A stretch of 32,276 nucleotides of DNA, from the NCBI GenBank assembly GCA_000934455.1, contig KN887017.1:42679-74954 (forward strand), written 5' to 3'. This stretch comes from Apostichopus parvimensis (taxonomy: Eukaryota; Echinodermata; Holothuroidea; Aspidochirotida; Stichopodidae). Positions within the stretch are counted from its first letter, which is position 1. The number at the start of each line of letters is the position of its first letter. A model generated the notes under the pieces. It ran no database searches, was not told the origin of the DNA, and saw only the letters and a program-made list of their open reading frames with translations. Positions 12,312 through 24,613 of the stretch are shown here, piece after piece. The translations under genes were made by a program, and so were the position numbers.

Positions 12312-12348
12312 AGGAATGGAGTTTTTGTTATTCAAGAACTCCATTCCT
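12312..12348. repeat. Perfect 12-bp inverted repeat at the head of the minisatellite
   Basis: AGGAATGGAGTT (12312-12323) pairs exactly with AACTCCATTCCT (12337-12348) around a 13-nt loop. The ATG of the open frame described below (12316) lies inside the left arm. Confidence 0.8.
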
Positions 12349-12394
12349 CAACAATATTTTCATAAAAATCCTGTTGTTAACCACATTTGGCTCA

Positions 12395-12895
12395 TATGGA
12401 ACATGTGCAACCACGATACCAGCCTACCACCCCATAATAGTGGCATAAAACTGTCCATTTACCACCATACTGAATGGATCATGTGCAACCATAATACCAG
12501 CCGACCACCCCACAATGGTGGCCTGAAAATGTCCATTAACCACCACACTGAATGGAACATGTGTAACCACAATACCAACCTACCACCCCAAAGTGGTGAC
12601 CTAAAAATGTTCATTTACCACCACACTGAATGGAACTTGTACTATCATGTTACCAACAGACCACCGCAGGTGTTGATTTACCACTGCATTGGTGGCATAA
12701 GATATATATTTACCACTGCACTGAATGGAGCATGTCCAATCACGATACCAGCCTACCACCCCATAAAGGTGGCCATTGCACTGAACGGATCCCGAAACCA
12801 ACCTTCGGCCACAGATGGCCATCTATCACTACACTGATGGTATATCGACTACCCATAAGGCCATTCACCATCACACTGATCATATATCTTGGATC
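12395..12895 (+). repeat. 78-bp minisatellite with an open reading frame through it
   Basis: Three good copies of a 78-bp unit are phased at about 12403, 12481 and 12559, with a fourth, degenerate copy at 12637. A later partial copy near 12732 and scattered fragments (ACCAC-CACTGAATGG type) continue to about 12895. Because 78 is a multiple of three, a frame from ATG 12316 to a stop ending at 12837 (173 codons) stays open. The copies read as 26-residue repeats of the type MCNHNTxxPPHNxGxK, ending in HHTEW. The composition is rich in His, Asn and Pro. No signal peptide, known domain or convincing splice context is visible, and the opposite strand is also partly open. I annotate it as a repeat; a coding role is only a possibility. 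Confidence 0.85.
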
Positions 12896-13307
12896 CATAT
12901 GTTACTCTGCAGTGACCAGTTGGATGATGTGCTACCTAACTGTATATTTGTCGCCATCTGGATAAAATCAACAGATTATTCATCACCACTGTATACAGTT
13001 GCCAGATATCTATCGTCATAAATGATATTTACAGTAAGTGAAATATCTGTAATACCTTTACAATATGATTTAAAGGCTTAAATCAAACAAAATCAATAAA
13101 TCCCCTTTAAATCCCCTCCTTCACAATCTTGCTTTAAAGTTGGTTGCAACTTTTAAGTAATATCTCAGTTATAATTTGTAAGACCTTCTGATAATATCTT
13201 GGTTATAAGAGATAGCCAAAAAAAAAGAGAAAAACAAAGACATCATCAGCATTGAAATATATACATCAATAAAATAGTGTTGAAGCAGAAGACTCCACAA
13301 AAACCTT

Positions 13308-13371
13308 CATTTTTGATGCTCCCCTAAGACAGATTTCATTCATTTACGATGCTCCCCTAAGATAGATTCTA
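13308..13371. repeat. Two 33-bp direct copies
   Basis: GATGCTCCCCTAAGA is followed by (C/T)AGATT at 13315 and again at 13348. The spacing is 33 bp, with matching CATTT lead-ins. Confidence 0.75.
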
Positions 13372-14660
13372 ATGCAAGGCCTTCGCCTCTTTAAACTTTA
13401 AACCAGGATGAATGAGAAAACTCCGGCAAGCTTTAATAACGATTGTTACATTCATTCAATAAAGTAAAAACAGTTGAGAGGGTCATAACTTTATGTTGAT
13501 GGGAGAACCAAAGAAGACATCAACTTTTATGAATGTCGTCCCCTAACCCCCCCCCCCATGCACCCTCCCACCCATTAAAATAGTTTTAGTAAGGGTCAAT
13601 GAACTCCCCCCCCCCCCAACCCTACACACCCTCTAACATACATATTCATGTTAAGGAAACTCCATCCTGCATCAATGGCACCTACTTTGTAAGAAAAGTA
13701 AAACAAAAATTGCTATTTCAAATTTTCACTTGAAATTAGCTAAAACCATTACAAAAAATTAATCAAAAGTCATACAAAAGGAAAAGGTTGAAAGAATTTT
13801 TAGTATTATTTAAAGCCTATTATTACAGACTGAATTTTCGTTTCTCTTTTGTTTAGGCTAGCATCTGAATACGTACAAGCTAAAGGCATAATCAATATAA
13901 ATTTACATGAATTATTACACAAAGAAAAAATTTCAGGTTCTTGCCAGTACATCTTGGGGCAAGTTTTCAAGTCGGGTCAAAAGAGGCAAAGAAACAATCT
14001 TAATTAAAGAAACAATATTAATTAAGAAAAAAATCTTAATTAGCACAATTGTGGAGAGAAACTACAGACTTTTATAAAGTAACAATCTAGTTTAGGAAAA
14101 ACCGAAATATTGATGAAATTAATTATTCCATTTTGTATTTATAATTTTATTGTCAATTTTGGGGTCATGCTCAGTTTATTGAAACATACCAAATTTCCTA
14201 ATCAACTTTAGGGGTTAAAATTCTATCTAAAGATAGCAAAATATTTCCCATATTTTTGTATACATGGTCTCAAATTGTCATGAAGAGTCATAATTTTACA
14301 AAGGAGAAATTGAAACATCACATTTTTAACTTTGCTTCTCTAGTCACAACGTATTTTTGGATTCTCAAACGGAATATCTGAAACCACTGTATATCAGTTC
14401 TGTTGTGAGAATTAAAAAGTAAGCTGTCAATATTTTGTTTTATTCTAGATGTCTGCTACATTATGGAATCATTTTTAGTCATAAATAGAATATGAAGTGA
14501 TACCTTGTCTTTAAGAAAACATTCCCAGAGTTCTCTTGGAATGACATCATAAAATGTTACAAAATATTTCATCTCTGATTGGCTGATCACCATAACACAT
14601 AATTCTTAAATACCTCCTACCAAGGATTTTTTTCCTGTTTAACTGAAAATGGTACAATTA

Positions 14661-14684
14661 CCCCCCCCCCCAAAAAAAAAAAAA
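14661..14684. repeat. C11A13 homopolymer pair
   Basis: Eleven C directly followed by thirteen A. No target duplication or retroposon body was seen upstream, so it is not read as a retroposon tail. Confidence 0.9.
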
Positions 14685-14846
14685 GATTAGGTGTGTCAAG
14701 GCCATCTTTCTCAACACATCTGGGGAGTGGAAGGAGATCCACTCAGGAATTAGGGTTTGTAAAAGCATTTAACATTTTACTGACTTAAAGACATTGTCAT
14801 GAATTCATGATAGTCAGAATGAGATCTCTGGAAAATAAAATTTTCT

Positions 14847-15040
14847 TGACCTCAGCCACAACCACAGTGATGATCTCACCCCCAAACCATGGTGAACTCA
14901 GCCCCAAACCATGGTGAACTTAGCCCCAACCTTGGCGACCTCACCCCAAACCTTGATGACCTCAGCCCCAACCTTGGTGACCTCCACCCCAAACCATGAT
15001 GACCTCAGCACCAACCTTGGTGACCTCAACTCCAACCATG
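14847..15040. repeat. 21-22 bp minisatellite, about nine units
   Basis: Degenerate tandem units of the form TGACCTCAGCCCCAACCTTGG run from 14847 to 15040. Exact TGACCT occurs at 14847, 14957, 14978, 15000 and 15021. Variant TGAACT units lie between the first and second. CCATGG and CCTTGG alternate at the unit ends. No reading frame is favoured. Confidence 0.88.
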
Positions 15041-15338
15041 TTTTGGGCTGAAGTGATTGGTGATATTCCCTGTGTTATAGGGGATCTAAGAACATTACTT
15101 CCTTGTCCCTAGGGGTTTCCTAGATGGAGGAAAAGTCGAAAACCAAGGCATTAAGGTTACTAAGGTTTCTGAGCTGTTGGGACCTTAACACTCTTTTGTA
15201 ATAATAGTACTGCAGCGAGTAACAAGATATACTTACATCTTAGTTCCCATTAGTGTGAAATAAATTATGAAATTATCAGAGATTCATTCGAAATTAAGAC
15301 ATTACATAACAGTCTCTTTTTCGCCGGACTTGGTTCCT

Positions 15339-15590
15339 TCAAACTCTGCTTTGATTCCCAAAGACTATGGATAGAATCTCGGACAGTTTCTCCTCTTCCG
15401 AGATATGGTAGATGGCAAGGTGATGAGAGATGAGGCAGTAAGCTGATGAACGAGTCTTCGTTAAGGTGACATGATGCGACCCTGTTAAAGCAACAACAAA
15501 AACAATGAGGGGTAAAGAAGGGGTGAGATCGGTTAATATGATATGTATTTTTTTCTTACCTACATTATTTGTATTGTTCTGTGCCAAAGC
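15339..15590 (-). CDS. Candidate terminal exon(s), possibly the end of the golgin gene
   Basis: Read from 15590 to 15339. A 31-nt segment (15590-15560) starts after ...ctgatag and ends at a GTAAGA donor. A second segment (15481-15339) starts after a strong T-rich acceptor, ...ttgctttaacag, and ends in TGA. Phases fit: ALAQNNTNNV, then G split across the junction, then SHHVTLTKTRSSAYC... to ...VFGNQSRV. The intervening 78-nt intron is a multiple of three with no stop, so retention also keeps the frame open (one 82-residue frame). Splicing directly from the GRIP exon at 25454 to 15481 in phase 0 would instead end the protein quickly as GRIMSP-stop, closer to the short tail of vertebrate golgin-245. 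I see no homology in the longer reading, and a 10-kb intron must be assumed. This is a splice-signal inference only; it may be an unrelated transcript. Confidence 0.22.
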   Translation of the reverse strand, partial: ALAQNNTNNVGKKKIHIILTDLTPSLPLIVFVVALTGSHHVTLTKTRSSAYCLISHHLAIYHISEEEKLSEILSIVFGNQSRV

Positions 15591-16848
15591 CTATCAGTAC
15601 TAATACAGTTCCATACTTTGGAAGAGGAGACTAGGGTGGGGGAGGAAGAAGGAACAGATAAAAGACAAACAAGAACAGAAATAAGAGGAACAAGAGGACC
15701 ATTCAAAATTAAATAAATTCCATTTTAATGAACCAGAGAAAGTGATATGAGATGAACAACAAAAGAAAAAAAAACAAAGATAGGGGAAGTGAAATATGAT
15801 TACACAGCCACACCATTGTGTACTAAAGCTTGATCCGTTTATATGACTACTAACTCTGTCTCTCTCTGCCACCCCCCCCTTATTTTCCTCACTGCATGGG
15901 AGAGAATGCTTACACCTACCCCAAGTTAAAAATAATAAATAATCATAAATTTAATATAAAATATGTTACTGCAAACTATTATCCAGACTGCTACACAAAT
16001 GCATAGATGTATGTCACTTGACTATCTCCATGGTAATAGAAAAAAAAAAATTCACAGACCCAGGAAATTATTTATCCAGTATGGCATTGCAAAAATGCTA
16101 TGAAAAATGGTCAAATTTTGCTACACAACTTGAAAGATATATAACAGCTTTTGGGGAGAAATGAACCGTAGAATTTTTACGAGAGAATATTTTCCAAAGC
16201 CCTCAAAAACTACTACACAAAATATAAACACTATATTATATTCCCTGAAACTAATTACACAAAGGCAAAGATATTTAGCAGTTTTTTGGTACAACAAATA
16301 ATCGAGAATATCTTCTTCAGCCTACTATATAACAAATCAAATTCACCTAGAAATCGCTTTGCAAAAATTTGAATACTAAAAGTTATGCCCCTAAACTGTA
16401 ACCGTGTGTTACAAAAACAAAACAAAAATGTGATATTGCTTCAAATATTAATATCAACTGGGCAACAACTAACTTCATTTAAAAAACTGTGCCAATGACA
16501 CACCCAGACGGTCTGATTCGAAGAACAGACCAGAAACTTGTAGGTTAATGGCTTTATCGGAATGTTTTCTCAGTCTCATTCCAATGAGCAAGAAGAGATA
16601 AATTTTCTTTGGTTTTATAAGGAGGTAGAAATAGATGGTTGCTACAGTAGACCAACAGTGACATGACATTTTGAAGAAAAAAATTAGAGGGAGAGAAAGA
16701 GTTCTCCCATGTGATTACACTACCAGGTGAGACAGACGTTGAATATCACATATGTCTCAATCTGAAACTGTTTTCATTTCGTTCAATATTAATGAAAAGT
16801 CATATTAACGCATGGACAACCCTTCGTTCATATAATAACTTTGGATAC

Positions 16849-16864
16849 ATATATATATATATAT
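16849..16864. repeat. (AT)8 microsatellite
   Basis: Eight perfect AT units, followed by two copies of an 11-bp unit, TATATCAACTC. Confidence 0.9.
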
Positions 16865-19800
16865 CAACTCTATATCAACTCTGCTAGAAAAAGTGCACAC
16901 ACAGACCGACCGAAAGACTTCTTAATTGAAGGAACACTTATTAAAAGAATTTTCATCGTGTACTGAATGGAAAGTAGTCCTGATATGTTTTTCTTCAAAA
17001 CCAAAAAGGAAATCTGGTCACAAAATGTAAAAATTAACTATAAACAGTGTTATGCAAGTTCGGTCAGATTTCCAACTCACATTCAAGTCTGCTTAATTGC
17101 AAAACTTTGAAATCATTGTTCATTTATTCAACCTAATTTCACTTTCACTCAAGTTTTGTACAACACACCCCTTGACCTTGAAACTATCAGAAATATCAAA
17201 ATATAATATGGGACTACTGTAAGGGTCCAAACTTTTCGTTTATATTCCAAGAGATGGATCTTCAAAGTTTCCTTAGAACTCAGAATAGATCACCACATGC
17301 ACTCCCTCCCTTCCTTCTTTCTTTCCCAAGGTCTGTTTTTTACGAAAAGAAAGTAATGGAAAGCACCCATTGTCCAAACTAACGTTAAACCCGACACACA
17401 ATGTAACAGAAATTGGTAATAGAAGCAAACCTTTTGGTCTAGGATAATTTTCTAAGTACAAGAATTATCATGATGATGAATAAAACCGAAGTAGATGCTG
17501 TGTTCAAATTTATTTCACCATTATTAACTTATGGAACTGTCTTATCGCATGCTAACATTTTGTCCAGTTGACGGGAGATGGGTCTATAGGCCGTACATGG
17601 CGTGCATTCAACTGGCACCAGTTATAAACGGCTTTACTGCTTTCTCTTTCGGGACTAATTAAAAAAGCAAGTCTAACAAAGAAAATGTGAGAATGATAAA
17701 CTGATATGATTTTAATCTATAGATGTTTTGTTTCTTTAAACTATCCCTTCACCACGACCTGATGAGCTTTTGTATGGCAAATCCATTACGACTCAAACCT
17801 GTCCTCAGTGGTCAATGAAATAGTTCCTTCTTAATGATCCTTGAGATGTTAATGGAGCGACTAATGATCTCAACCACAGCCAGATTTCTTAACCTCACTT
17901 CAGTGTATCAAGGGTTGACATCAGCTGGAAATCATTCCTTGTAATATTCATAAAAATCAATTGATTGCCTTCGCTAATTTGCTACCAAAACTCATTTACT
18001 ACTGTCCAGATAGCTGAACTCGCTCGATGCATCAAATTCCTCGCAAATGTTGAATGTCTTTGGCATGTAACCTTCAGAAGGAGCAAAAATCCTTATAGTC
18101 AGAGAATTAATTTAAGGTCAAAAGTTTGTATAAATAACCAGGGATGAGCCTGGGGTAAAAAAAATCCCGTAACTTTGCAAAAATGTGGTATAGGCTCCAG
18201 TTTGCATATGCTACAGTGTGTTAGGATAATAGTTTTTGTCCCCGATGTAGAAAAGAAATCAAGGATATTCCGCGAATTCGCGGAAAAAGCTCATGACTGA
18301 AGAACAGAGGAGAAGAATCTCAGGGGAGTGGGTGGGGAAGTTAATGAGTTACTGTATGGAAATAATTCAAGTTTACAGAAATATAAAAAGATTTGAAAGT
18401 GTAAATACATTCTGTAACTTGGAAACAAGACACTAACCAGTGACCTCAGACCAGTAAAGTCATGTGTCATTAATAATCTGAATCATCAGGCTCTATGTTG
18501 AAGTATGACGTTACTACGACATAAAGCATATGCTGTACCTACAATGTTAAATGTCTTTATCTTGTGGCATGCCATTTATATGCTAGAGGTGCTTATCATA
18601 GTCACAGGCTATAAGAAGCTCACTAGCTGTTATTGCCTGAGATTTCATACCAAATTACCATGTGACACAAAGTTGGAAAGGATTCCATGAGGTGTGAAAA
18701 TTTATTGTTCTTTTCATCAGTTTTAATGATGCCATGATGTTACCATGTACAATGTGTATTGTAAACTGACAAAAATGTCTTGTACAACTACAGCCTCACT
18801 GTCGTTCATGACTGCATGTAGGAACATGTTTTAAACATGGCTTCATATCAGAGACCCCGTCTGTCAAATTTGGCTTATCAACATGAATGTAATTTCATAA
18901 TGTTGATATAAAATTATTTCATCAGTATATTGTTATCAGTAAGTTATCAGTAAGTTGTATGTTATCCCCATCCAGAGGCGAGAAAAAGATATGGAGCACC
19001 TACCCTCATCCTCCCCTACCCCTACCCCCACCCCCATAGCTGTCATCATCCTACCTCTCCCCCACCCCTCCCCATAGCTACATCATGAAGATTAAAAATG
19101 CTCCTAGTATACCCTGTACAGAATGTTTAAATGTAATACTGTACATACTTGGGTATGTGTTACTGAACTGTGACTCAAAATACCAAGTATATCTACCGTA
19201 GAAAGCAAGAACCAGATGGGAATCGAAAAATCAAAAAGATTTCACAATAGAGATTAATTACAGCTGAACAGTTCAGGTATAACACAAATTTCATTTCATG
19301 TTATTTTAAGCAGAAAATCAAAACAGTTACACAATTTTTGAAGCAAAAAATGCCATTTTCACAACTGGTAAAATCATCTTTTATTATTATGACTGACTGA
19401 CCTTTTAATTAAAAAACAACAAAATTCAGACCGCAACTATTTTAGCAGGATTTCCCAGAGATGATCGTGTATGAAGAGAATTTAGTACTACAGTAAGTTC
19501 TACAAAAAAAACATTTGTGGTCCAGCAACAATCTTGGTGCTTCTCCCAGCAAATTTTGGCAGATGGTAAATTTGCTCTGTGACAAATAGTAGCTCATACA
19601 TGAAACTTTGTAATGCATATATGTGTAATACAAAAGAATGATTATATGCAAAATAGGCCTACACAAAACCGTATTCACTCTTTCACAGATATAGCAAGTA
19701 AACCAACTCACAAGGCTTCTATTCAGCTATTGATTCTAGTATCTGATGGTTTTAGGAAGAGTTAGGCTGACCTAAAATAACAAATTTTTTTATCTCAAAC

Positions 19801-20625
19801 ACATCCAAAAGTGATTTTAACATTCAACAAAACAAAAAAAATCTTATTCCTGAGGTCTCTATTCTTGATCTCTCTACTGTCATACCTAAATATTGATATG
19901 ACATTCACCCACACCCCCTAACCCCTCCCCCCAACCCCATCCCCTTCCCCAAATATGCTAAAAAGACCAAAACTTGTCACCAGCACGCCCACTTTGTACC
20001 ATTTTTATTACTAGTTAATTTGTCAACCCACCATTGTTTCTTCCATTCACCCATGCTTTATACTATTTTTTATGATGGCATCGAAAACCGGATCAAAGCA
20101 AAAAGGCCTCCTAATCTATTTTCATAATATCTATTATCTTGTGCATATTCCATTGTACTTGTGTTTTTGCAAATATGGAAATAAATATATTCATTTCTCA
20201 ATGCTACTTCTAGTTAACATATTTTCAGAAAATTTTAAGGGAATTTTGAACATGTTCAAATTTAGAAGCAGTTCTGTATTTCCAATTAACAAAAAGCATA
20301 TTTCTGATCTTAATTTAATGGACAGTTCTAAAAACTGATATAAGTCTTAACGATAATGATCTTTATATTTCTTTCATTCCTATTGCATCACATTAGCTAT
20401 TGGGCTTGACACATCACCGTAAACCTCTTAGGTTTGTCTCTCTCTACTCCATGACGAGTCTCTCGTGTTTTGACTATTCGGAATACGAGATAGAAACATG
20501 CCGTCATCCATGTGGGACCGACTGGTGACATTTTGAATCTTTTACAACTTTACCAGTACTGCTGACACAATTTATGTTTCTGGTAAAGATGTAAAAACAA
20601 CTGAAGCATTGCAACTTTGAAATAT

Positions 20626-20651
20626 AACCCACAAAGGTTGAATTGTGGGTT
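20626..20651. repeat. Small perfect hairpin
   Basis: AACCCACAA and TTGTGGGTT form a 9-bp stem around an 8-nt loop. There is no U tract after it and no gene beside it. Confidence 0.6.
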
Positions 20652-23177
20652 CTTAGCCTGATTCCGAGCGAGATTATTCCAAGAGCAGTTTATATTTCAC
20701 TTAATACTAAACTCATACTGCCCTCTGTTAATTTTCATTAGAACACTTTTTTTGACTGTCACTGAACTTGTTGGATGAAATTTGTACTGTAAAAAATGTT
20801 ATGAATTATTCATTCTTAGGCCAATGAAGGAATTAGCCCATAATTACGGGAATAATACCTTTATTAGCTTTTAATATCTAACACAAAAGTAACATATAGT
20901 TAAATGAGTTACAAAAAAATGCCTAACAAAATAAAATTGAAACAATGGAAAAATTCCTTCGATCTTTTCCATAAAAACATTATTGGTAAGGCCAATAAGT
21001 ATAGGCCCTATCAGTTAGAAAAATTACGGTTATTTAACAAAAGTACAGTAGGCTATTAAGCGTTGACATAATTTTGAAAAAAATATCATTTTAAGGAAAT
21101 AAAGGGTTAAAAAAAATTCAAATATCTTCCAATTTGTGTTTGTATGTAATTAAATTTTTTATACTATAAAGTGATCCATCTGGTATTAATAAGTTAATTA
21201 TCACGACATTAATATTGCCTATTTATTTTCCTAATTTGTTTATGTATCTATTTATAAAGAAATAAAAAGGAATCTTTAAGTCTTTAAGCAAAGTTTTCAA
21301 TCAAATAAGGTTGCCAAGAAGGATATTCCAAATGAAGCAAATGAAATTTCTTGGTAAACTTTGGGTCCTGATTTAAACACCAAACTATTGCTTTCAAAAA
21401 AACAATTTACGTTCTTTATGTACATTTGAATTCATAATGTCGCTAAGAAAGAAAACAAATTGAGATCTGCCAGTGATAACTTGCATAACTTGATTTAGTT
21501 TTGCAAGGCTACAAGGGGTCACAGAACCTTAGTGTTGTTCAAAGCACTCTTGCTGGTATAAGATGGGGGTACACCAGGTAAGTCATGGAAGACTGTGCTA
21601 CATTATACTATTCTTAAAATAGGTTTATATTTCAACCGCACGCATATCATAAACTCACCTGCTCTTGTTTCTTTCTCCAATAATCACGGCAAATTCATAT
21701 ATTTTCTTCCTTTTTTTTTTTACCTTTCCAATTTTACAAATCTTAATTTATATCACTCCGACTTGACACTTCTTTTAAACAATGCACATCTTATTAAAAC
21801 CCAAACCTAATTTCTGACTAGGAACTCTTAAACTTATCGTCAAATGTGAATTGACTCTATTAACGAACTCTTCTTTGATTACCACAATTCCATAAAATAT
21901 GTTCAAGCCAGTGAAAGACATACTTTATTCTCTGCAATAAACTGTCATTTCTGTTCTAAACAACTGTCGGTCTTAATTGATAAATGATGTCAAATTAATT
22001 TCAAAAGCTTATAAAACCATTCACCTGCAACAGAAGTAATGAAGACTTAGGTGATATAAAAATGGTATTAATAAAAGAAAAATAATGCAAAATAAAGTGC
22101 GGAGATGTTCCTGCATTGGCAGATATGACAAAGAAATATGAACAATTTCATATTTAAAAAAATGGTGAGATAGGCTTCAAAAAAGATCTGAAGATTACTG
22201 AAAGATGAGTGTTCTGCAGAATTGCAGAAAAGTTTCAGCAATATTAGGTCAAAACCCACATCCTAAAACAGTTTGTATTGCAAAGAACATCTTTCCAAAG
22301 AAGTGACAGAAGCCAAAAATAGGCTTTGCAGTATTTGAATATTCAGCGAAGTCATGATACGACGACAATAAATAAGATTTTATTTGTTAAATTCCCTCTC
22401 AAATTCAAGACCTTTGAAATGAGAGAGACAATCTTACTGCCAGCCGGTACAGTCTCTTAGATTTTACAGAGAAAGCAGAAAGCTGTTTATTGGAATTTGC
22501 ACTCTAAAAGCTTCATGGAAGATCTCATTTAATTTCAAAAAAATCCAAAATGAAAAGCAGGTTTCAGTCGGTTTGCTTTTGTACGTGGAATATTCTTCAA
22601 GCAAAGAAATATTACCCACCCTTAATTTAGAATAATCATATTGAAAATACCTTTATGGTTGATCTAATGATAAAAGCAGAGTGAAATATTTCCTCCAAAT
22701 TTTTCGACCCTAATATGGACCTACATGAACATGCATGCGCCATGCTATATACCGGTAACCAAAGTCTATTTTTAAATGGATTGCTAAAATTCAGGCTTGG
22801 AATAAAGGAACTGTTTTCGGATTTTGTTTTCCTGTGTACATGCCAAAAGCTCAAATATATTTAAGTTTGTCCCAGAGATATGAAAAGTGTTCCCATGCGG
22901 TCCTCCTGGTATATGATTTTATGCATACTGTACCAGACTATTAAAACAATGACTTCATGTGTTGCCAGGTGCATAAGTAACAGACAGCGGCCCTCCCTCC
23001 AAGATCGCAAAAGAAATAAACGGAAGAAAGCAAAAGATAATAAGAAAGAAGAAAAGAGAAAAAAAAGGAGGGAAGACAATTTGAAGGGATCCAAAAACAA
23101 GAGAAAAAAAATGACTTTTGATATTTCTCCATCCTGCTTTCCTTCTTTTTATTTATTTCTTTTTATTGCCCCTATAT

Positions 23178-23197
23178 TTTCTTCTTCTTCTTCTTCA
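23178..23197. repeat. (CTT)n microsatellite
   Basis: About six CTT/TTC units beside a purine-rich stretch (22985-23112). Together they give artificial Lys-rich and Ser-rich open frames. Confidence 0.85.
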
Positions 23198-24605
23198 CGT
23201 GACAAAATATTCGGGGCAAAACAATTGGTAGCAGCAGGCTGCATTTCAAATAACTGACACCTAAAACTTGTTGCCATTTAACCTCTGGAAACACTGCCGA
23301 TCTTAGTACCAGTGTCACATGCTGTCATTGAAATGTGACTGTGTGACTGCGTGACTGATGCATAATTTGTAGGGCATCACAGAAGACATCTCTGTACAAT
23401 GTCAAGTACATACGACCAGCTGCTTTCAAGGCAGGTCAAGTGGTAAACCATGGAGATACCCATATGAGGATGCCGGGGCAGTTTGTCATGCAGTAAGAAA
23501 AACAAATCATAAACTTACTGTGTTTATAAAACCTACCAAAATCGAAGGAATAGACTCTACGCTAGCTGATTTGGCTTGGGAGGTGTGTCAGAGACTGAAA
23601 TGGAAGTGGTCTTAATGGGTGAGGGTGGGGGGGAGAGGGGTGCACAGAAGAGAGACAACAAAAAAACAAAAATAATCAACAGAAGTCATAAATATGGCAA
23701 ATAAATATGGGTGTGATTTAGTAACAACATCAACATGCAGTCAGAGAAACGCCACGATTGAGAACGATCGTTGACATTTTTGGGTCCAACGATAGTGGGG
23801 GGCAGGAGAAATAGGGAACAGCAACAGACAACCAAGTGACCATTTTCTAGACTAATATGTAGGTGGTGGAAAAACTGACAAATTAATGAAAACCCTTTCA
23901 ACAGATCCTAGCTGTGATCTGGTGGTTAAATTTCAACCCTAAACTGACTCTACAATATTTCGGTAAAGAAGAACACATTTTTCTCCTTTCAAATGAATTT
24001 TATTAGGATGGTAGGATATGACTCACCCCCCACCCCCTCCCACCCCCTTCTTCCTGCCCTCACCTTCTATGACACCACACCATGTGGCTGAAATTATGTA
24101 AATTCTACGCCTGGGAGTTACCCTTTACCTTGCCCACACCACATGAACTAGGTTCATTTAATGACCGACATACTCCTCGAGTCCAATACCGATCAATATT
24201 CTGAAATAACGTTCTACGGTATTATTTTAAAAAAAATGTACCAAGGACAATGTTGCTACTTCTCTAGAGGAATGATACCTGATATATTACAATCACAGAC
24301 CTCATTAGCAAAATATCTTTCAAATTAAAATGAATAATTAGATTCAATCAGACTTGGTGACTTTGCAAGGGGAAACTCAACAGACCACAAAACTTGTGAG
24401 ATTAGCATTTCTGATTATAAGTATAATTCAAGTGGAATAAAATATCATCAAAGACCAAAATTCAAAAGAAAATTATGAACAATTTTCATATGGGATCAAC
24501 CTTTCAGGTAACTTGTGGCTGAATCCTGTGGGGTGTCCTCAACGGACGCATACTCCCCCCCCCCCCCCGGAGGAATGATTTGGATTGTACGTACTTGAGT
24601 GAGTA

Positions 24606-24613
24606 GGTGTGAC
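24606..24613. repeat. Left target-site duplication of the hAT MITE
   Basis: GGTGTGAC, identical to 25056-25063 on the other side of the element. Confidence 0.88.

Larger units (their letters stand above)
12896..14846. other. Spacer without recognised genes
   Basis: AT-rich, with C runs at 13547-13557 and 13606-13617, the 33-bp duplication, loose TTAATTA repeats at 14000-14042 and the C11A13 tract. Minus-strand AATAAA motifs lie at about 14147 and 14176, downstream of the candidate terminal exon. Confidence 0.55.
15591..24605. other. Nine-kilobase stretch without recognised genes
   Basis: Only short frames, the longest 125 codons at 22880-23257, created by a Lys-coding purine tract and a CTT repeat. 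C-rich islands are at 19005-19070, 19910-19950 and 24024-24050. No reverse transcriptase, transposase, rRNA or tRNA sequence was recognised. Two weak splice-bounded candidates (21499-21577 and 23383-23496, plus strand) are given under findings. If the golgin gene ends at 15339, this stretch is mostly its last intron. Confidence 0.5.

Noticed and set aside
14661-14684. C11A13 as the poly-A tail of a processed pseudogene or SINE
   Set aside because: No body, target duplication, tRNA-like A/B boxes or coding remnant was seen upstream.
16475-16700. Short acceptor-bounded QPSISTSL tail as an alternative golgin end
   Set aside because: The acceptor is weak and short in-frame stops like this are frequent by chance, so it cannot be told from background.
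22880-23257. 125-codon plus frame with a Lys/Arg-rich stretch and a Ser run
   Set aside because: The Lys/Arg stretch is translation of a purine tract and the Ser run of a CTT microsatellite. Opposite-strand frames over the same bases are equally open.
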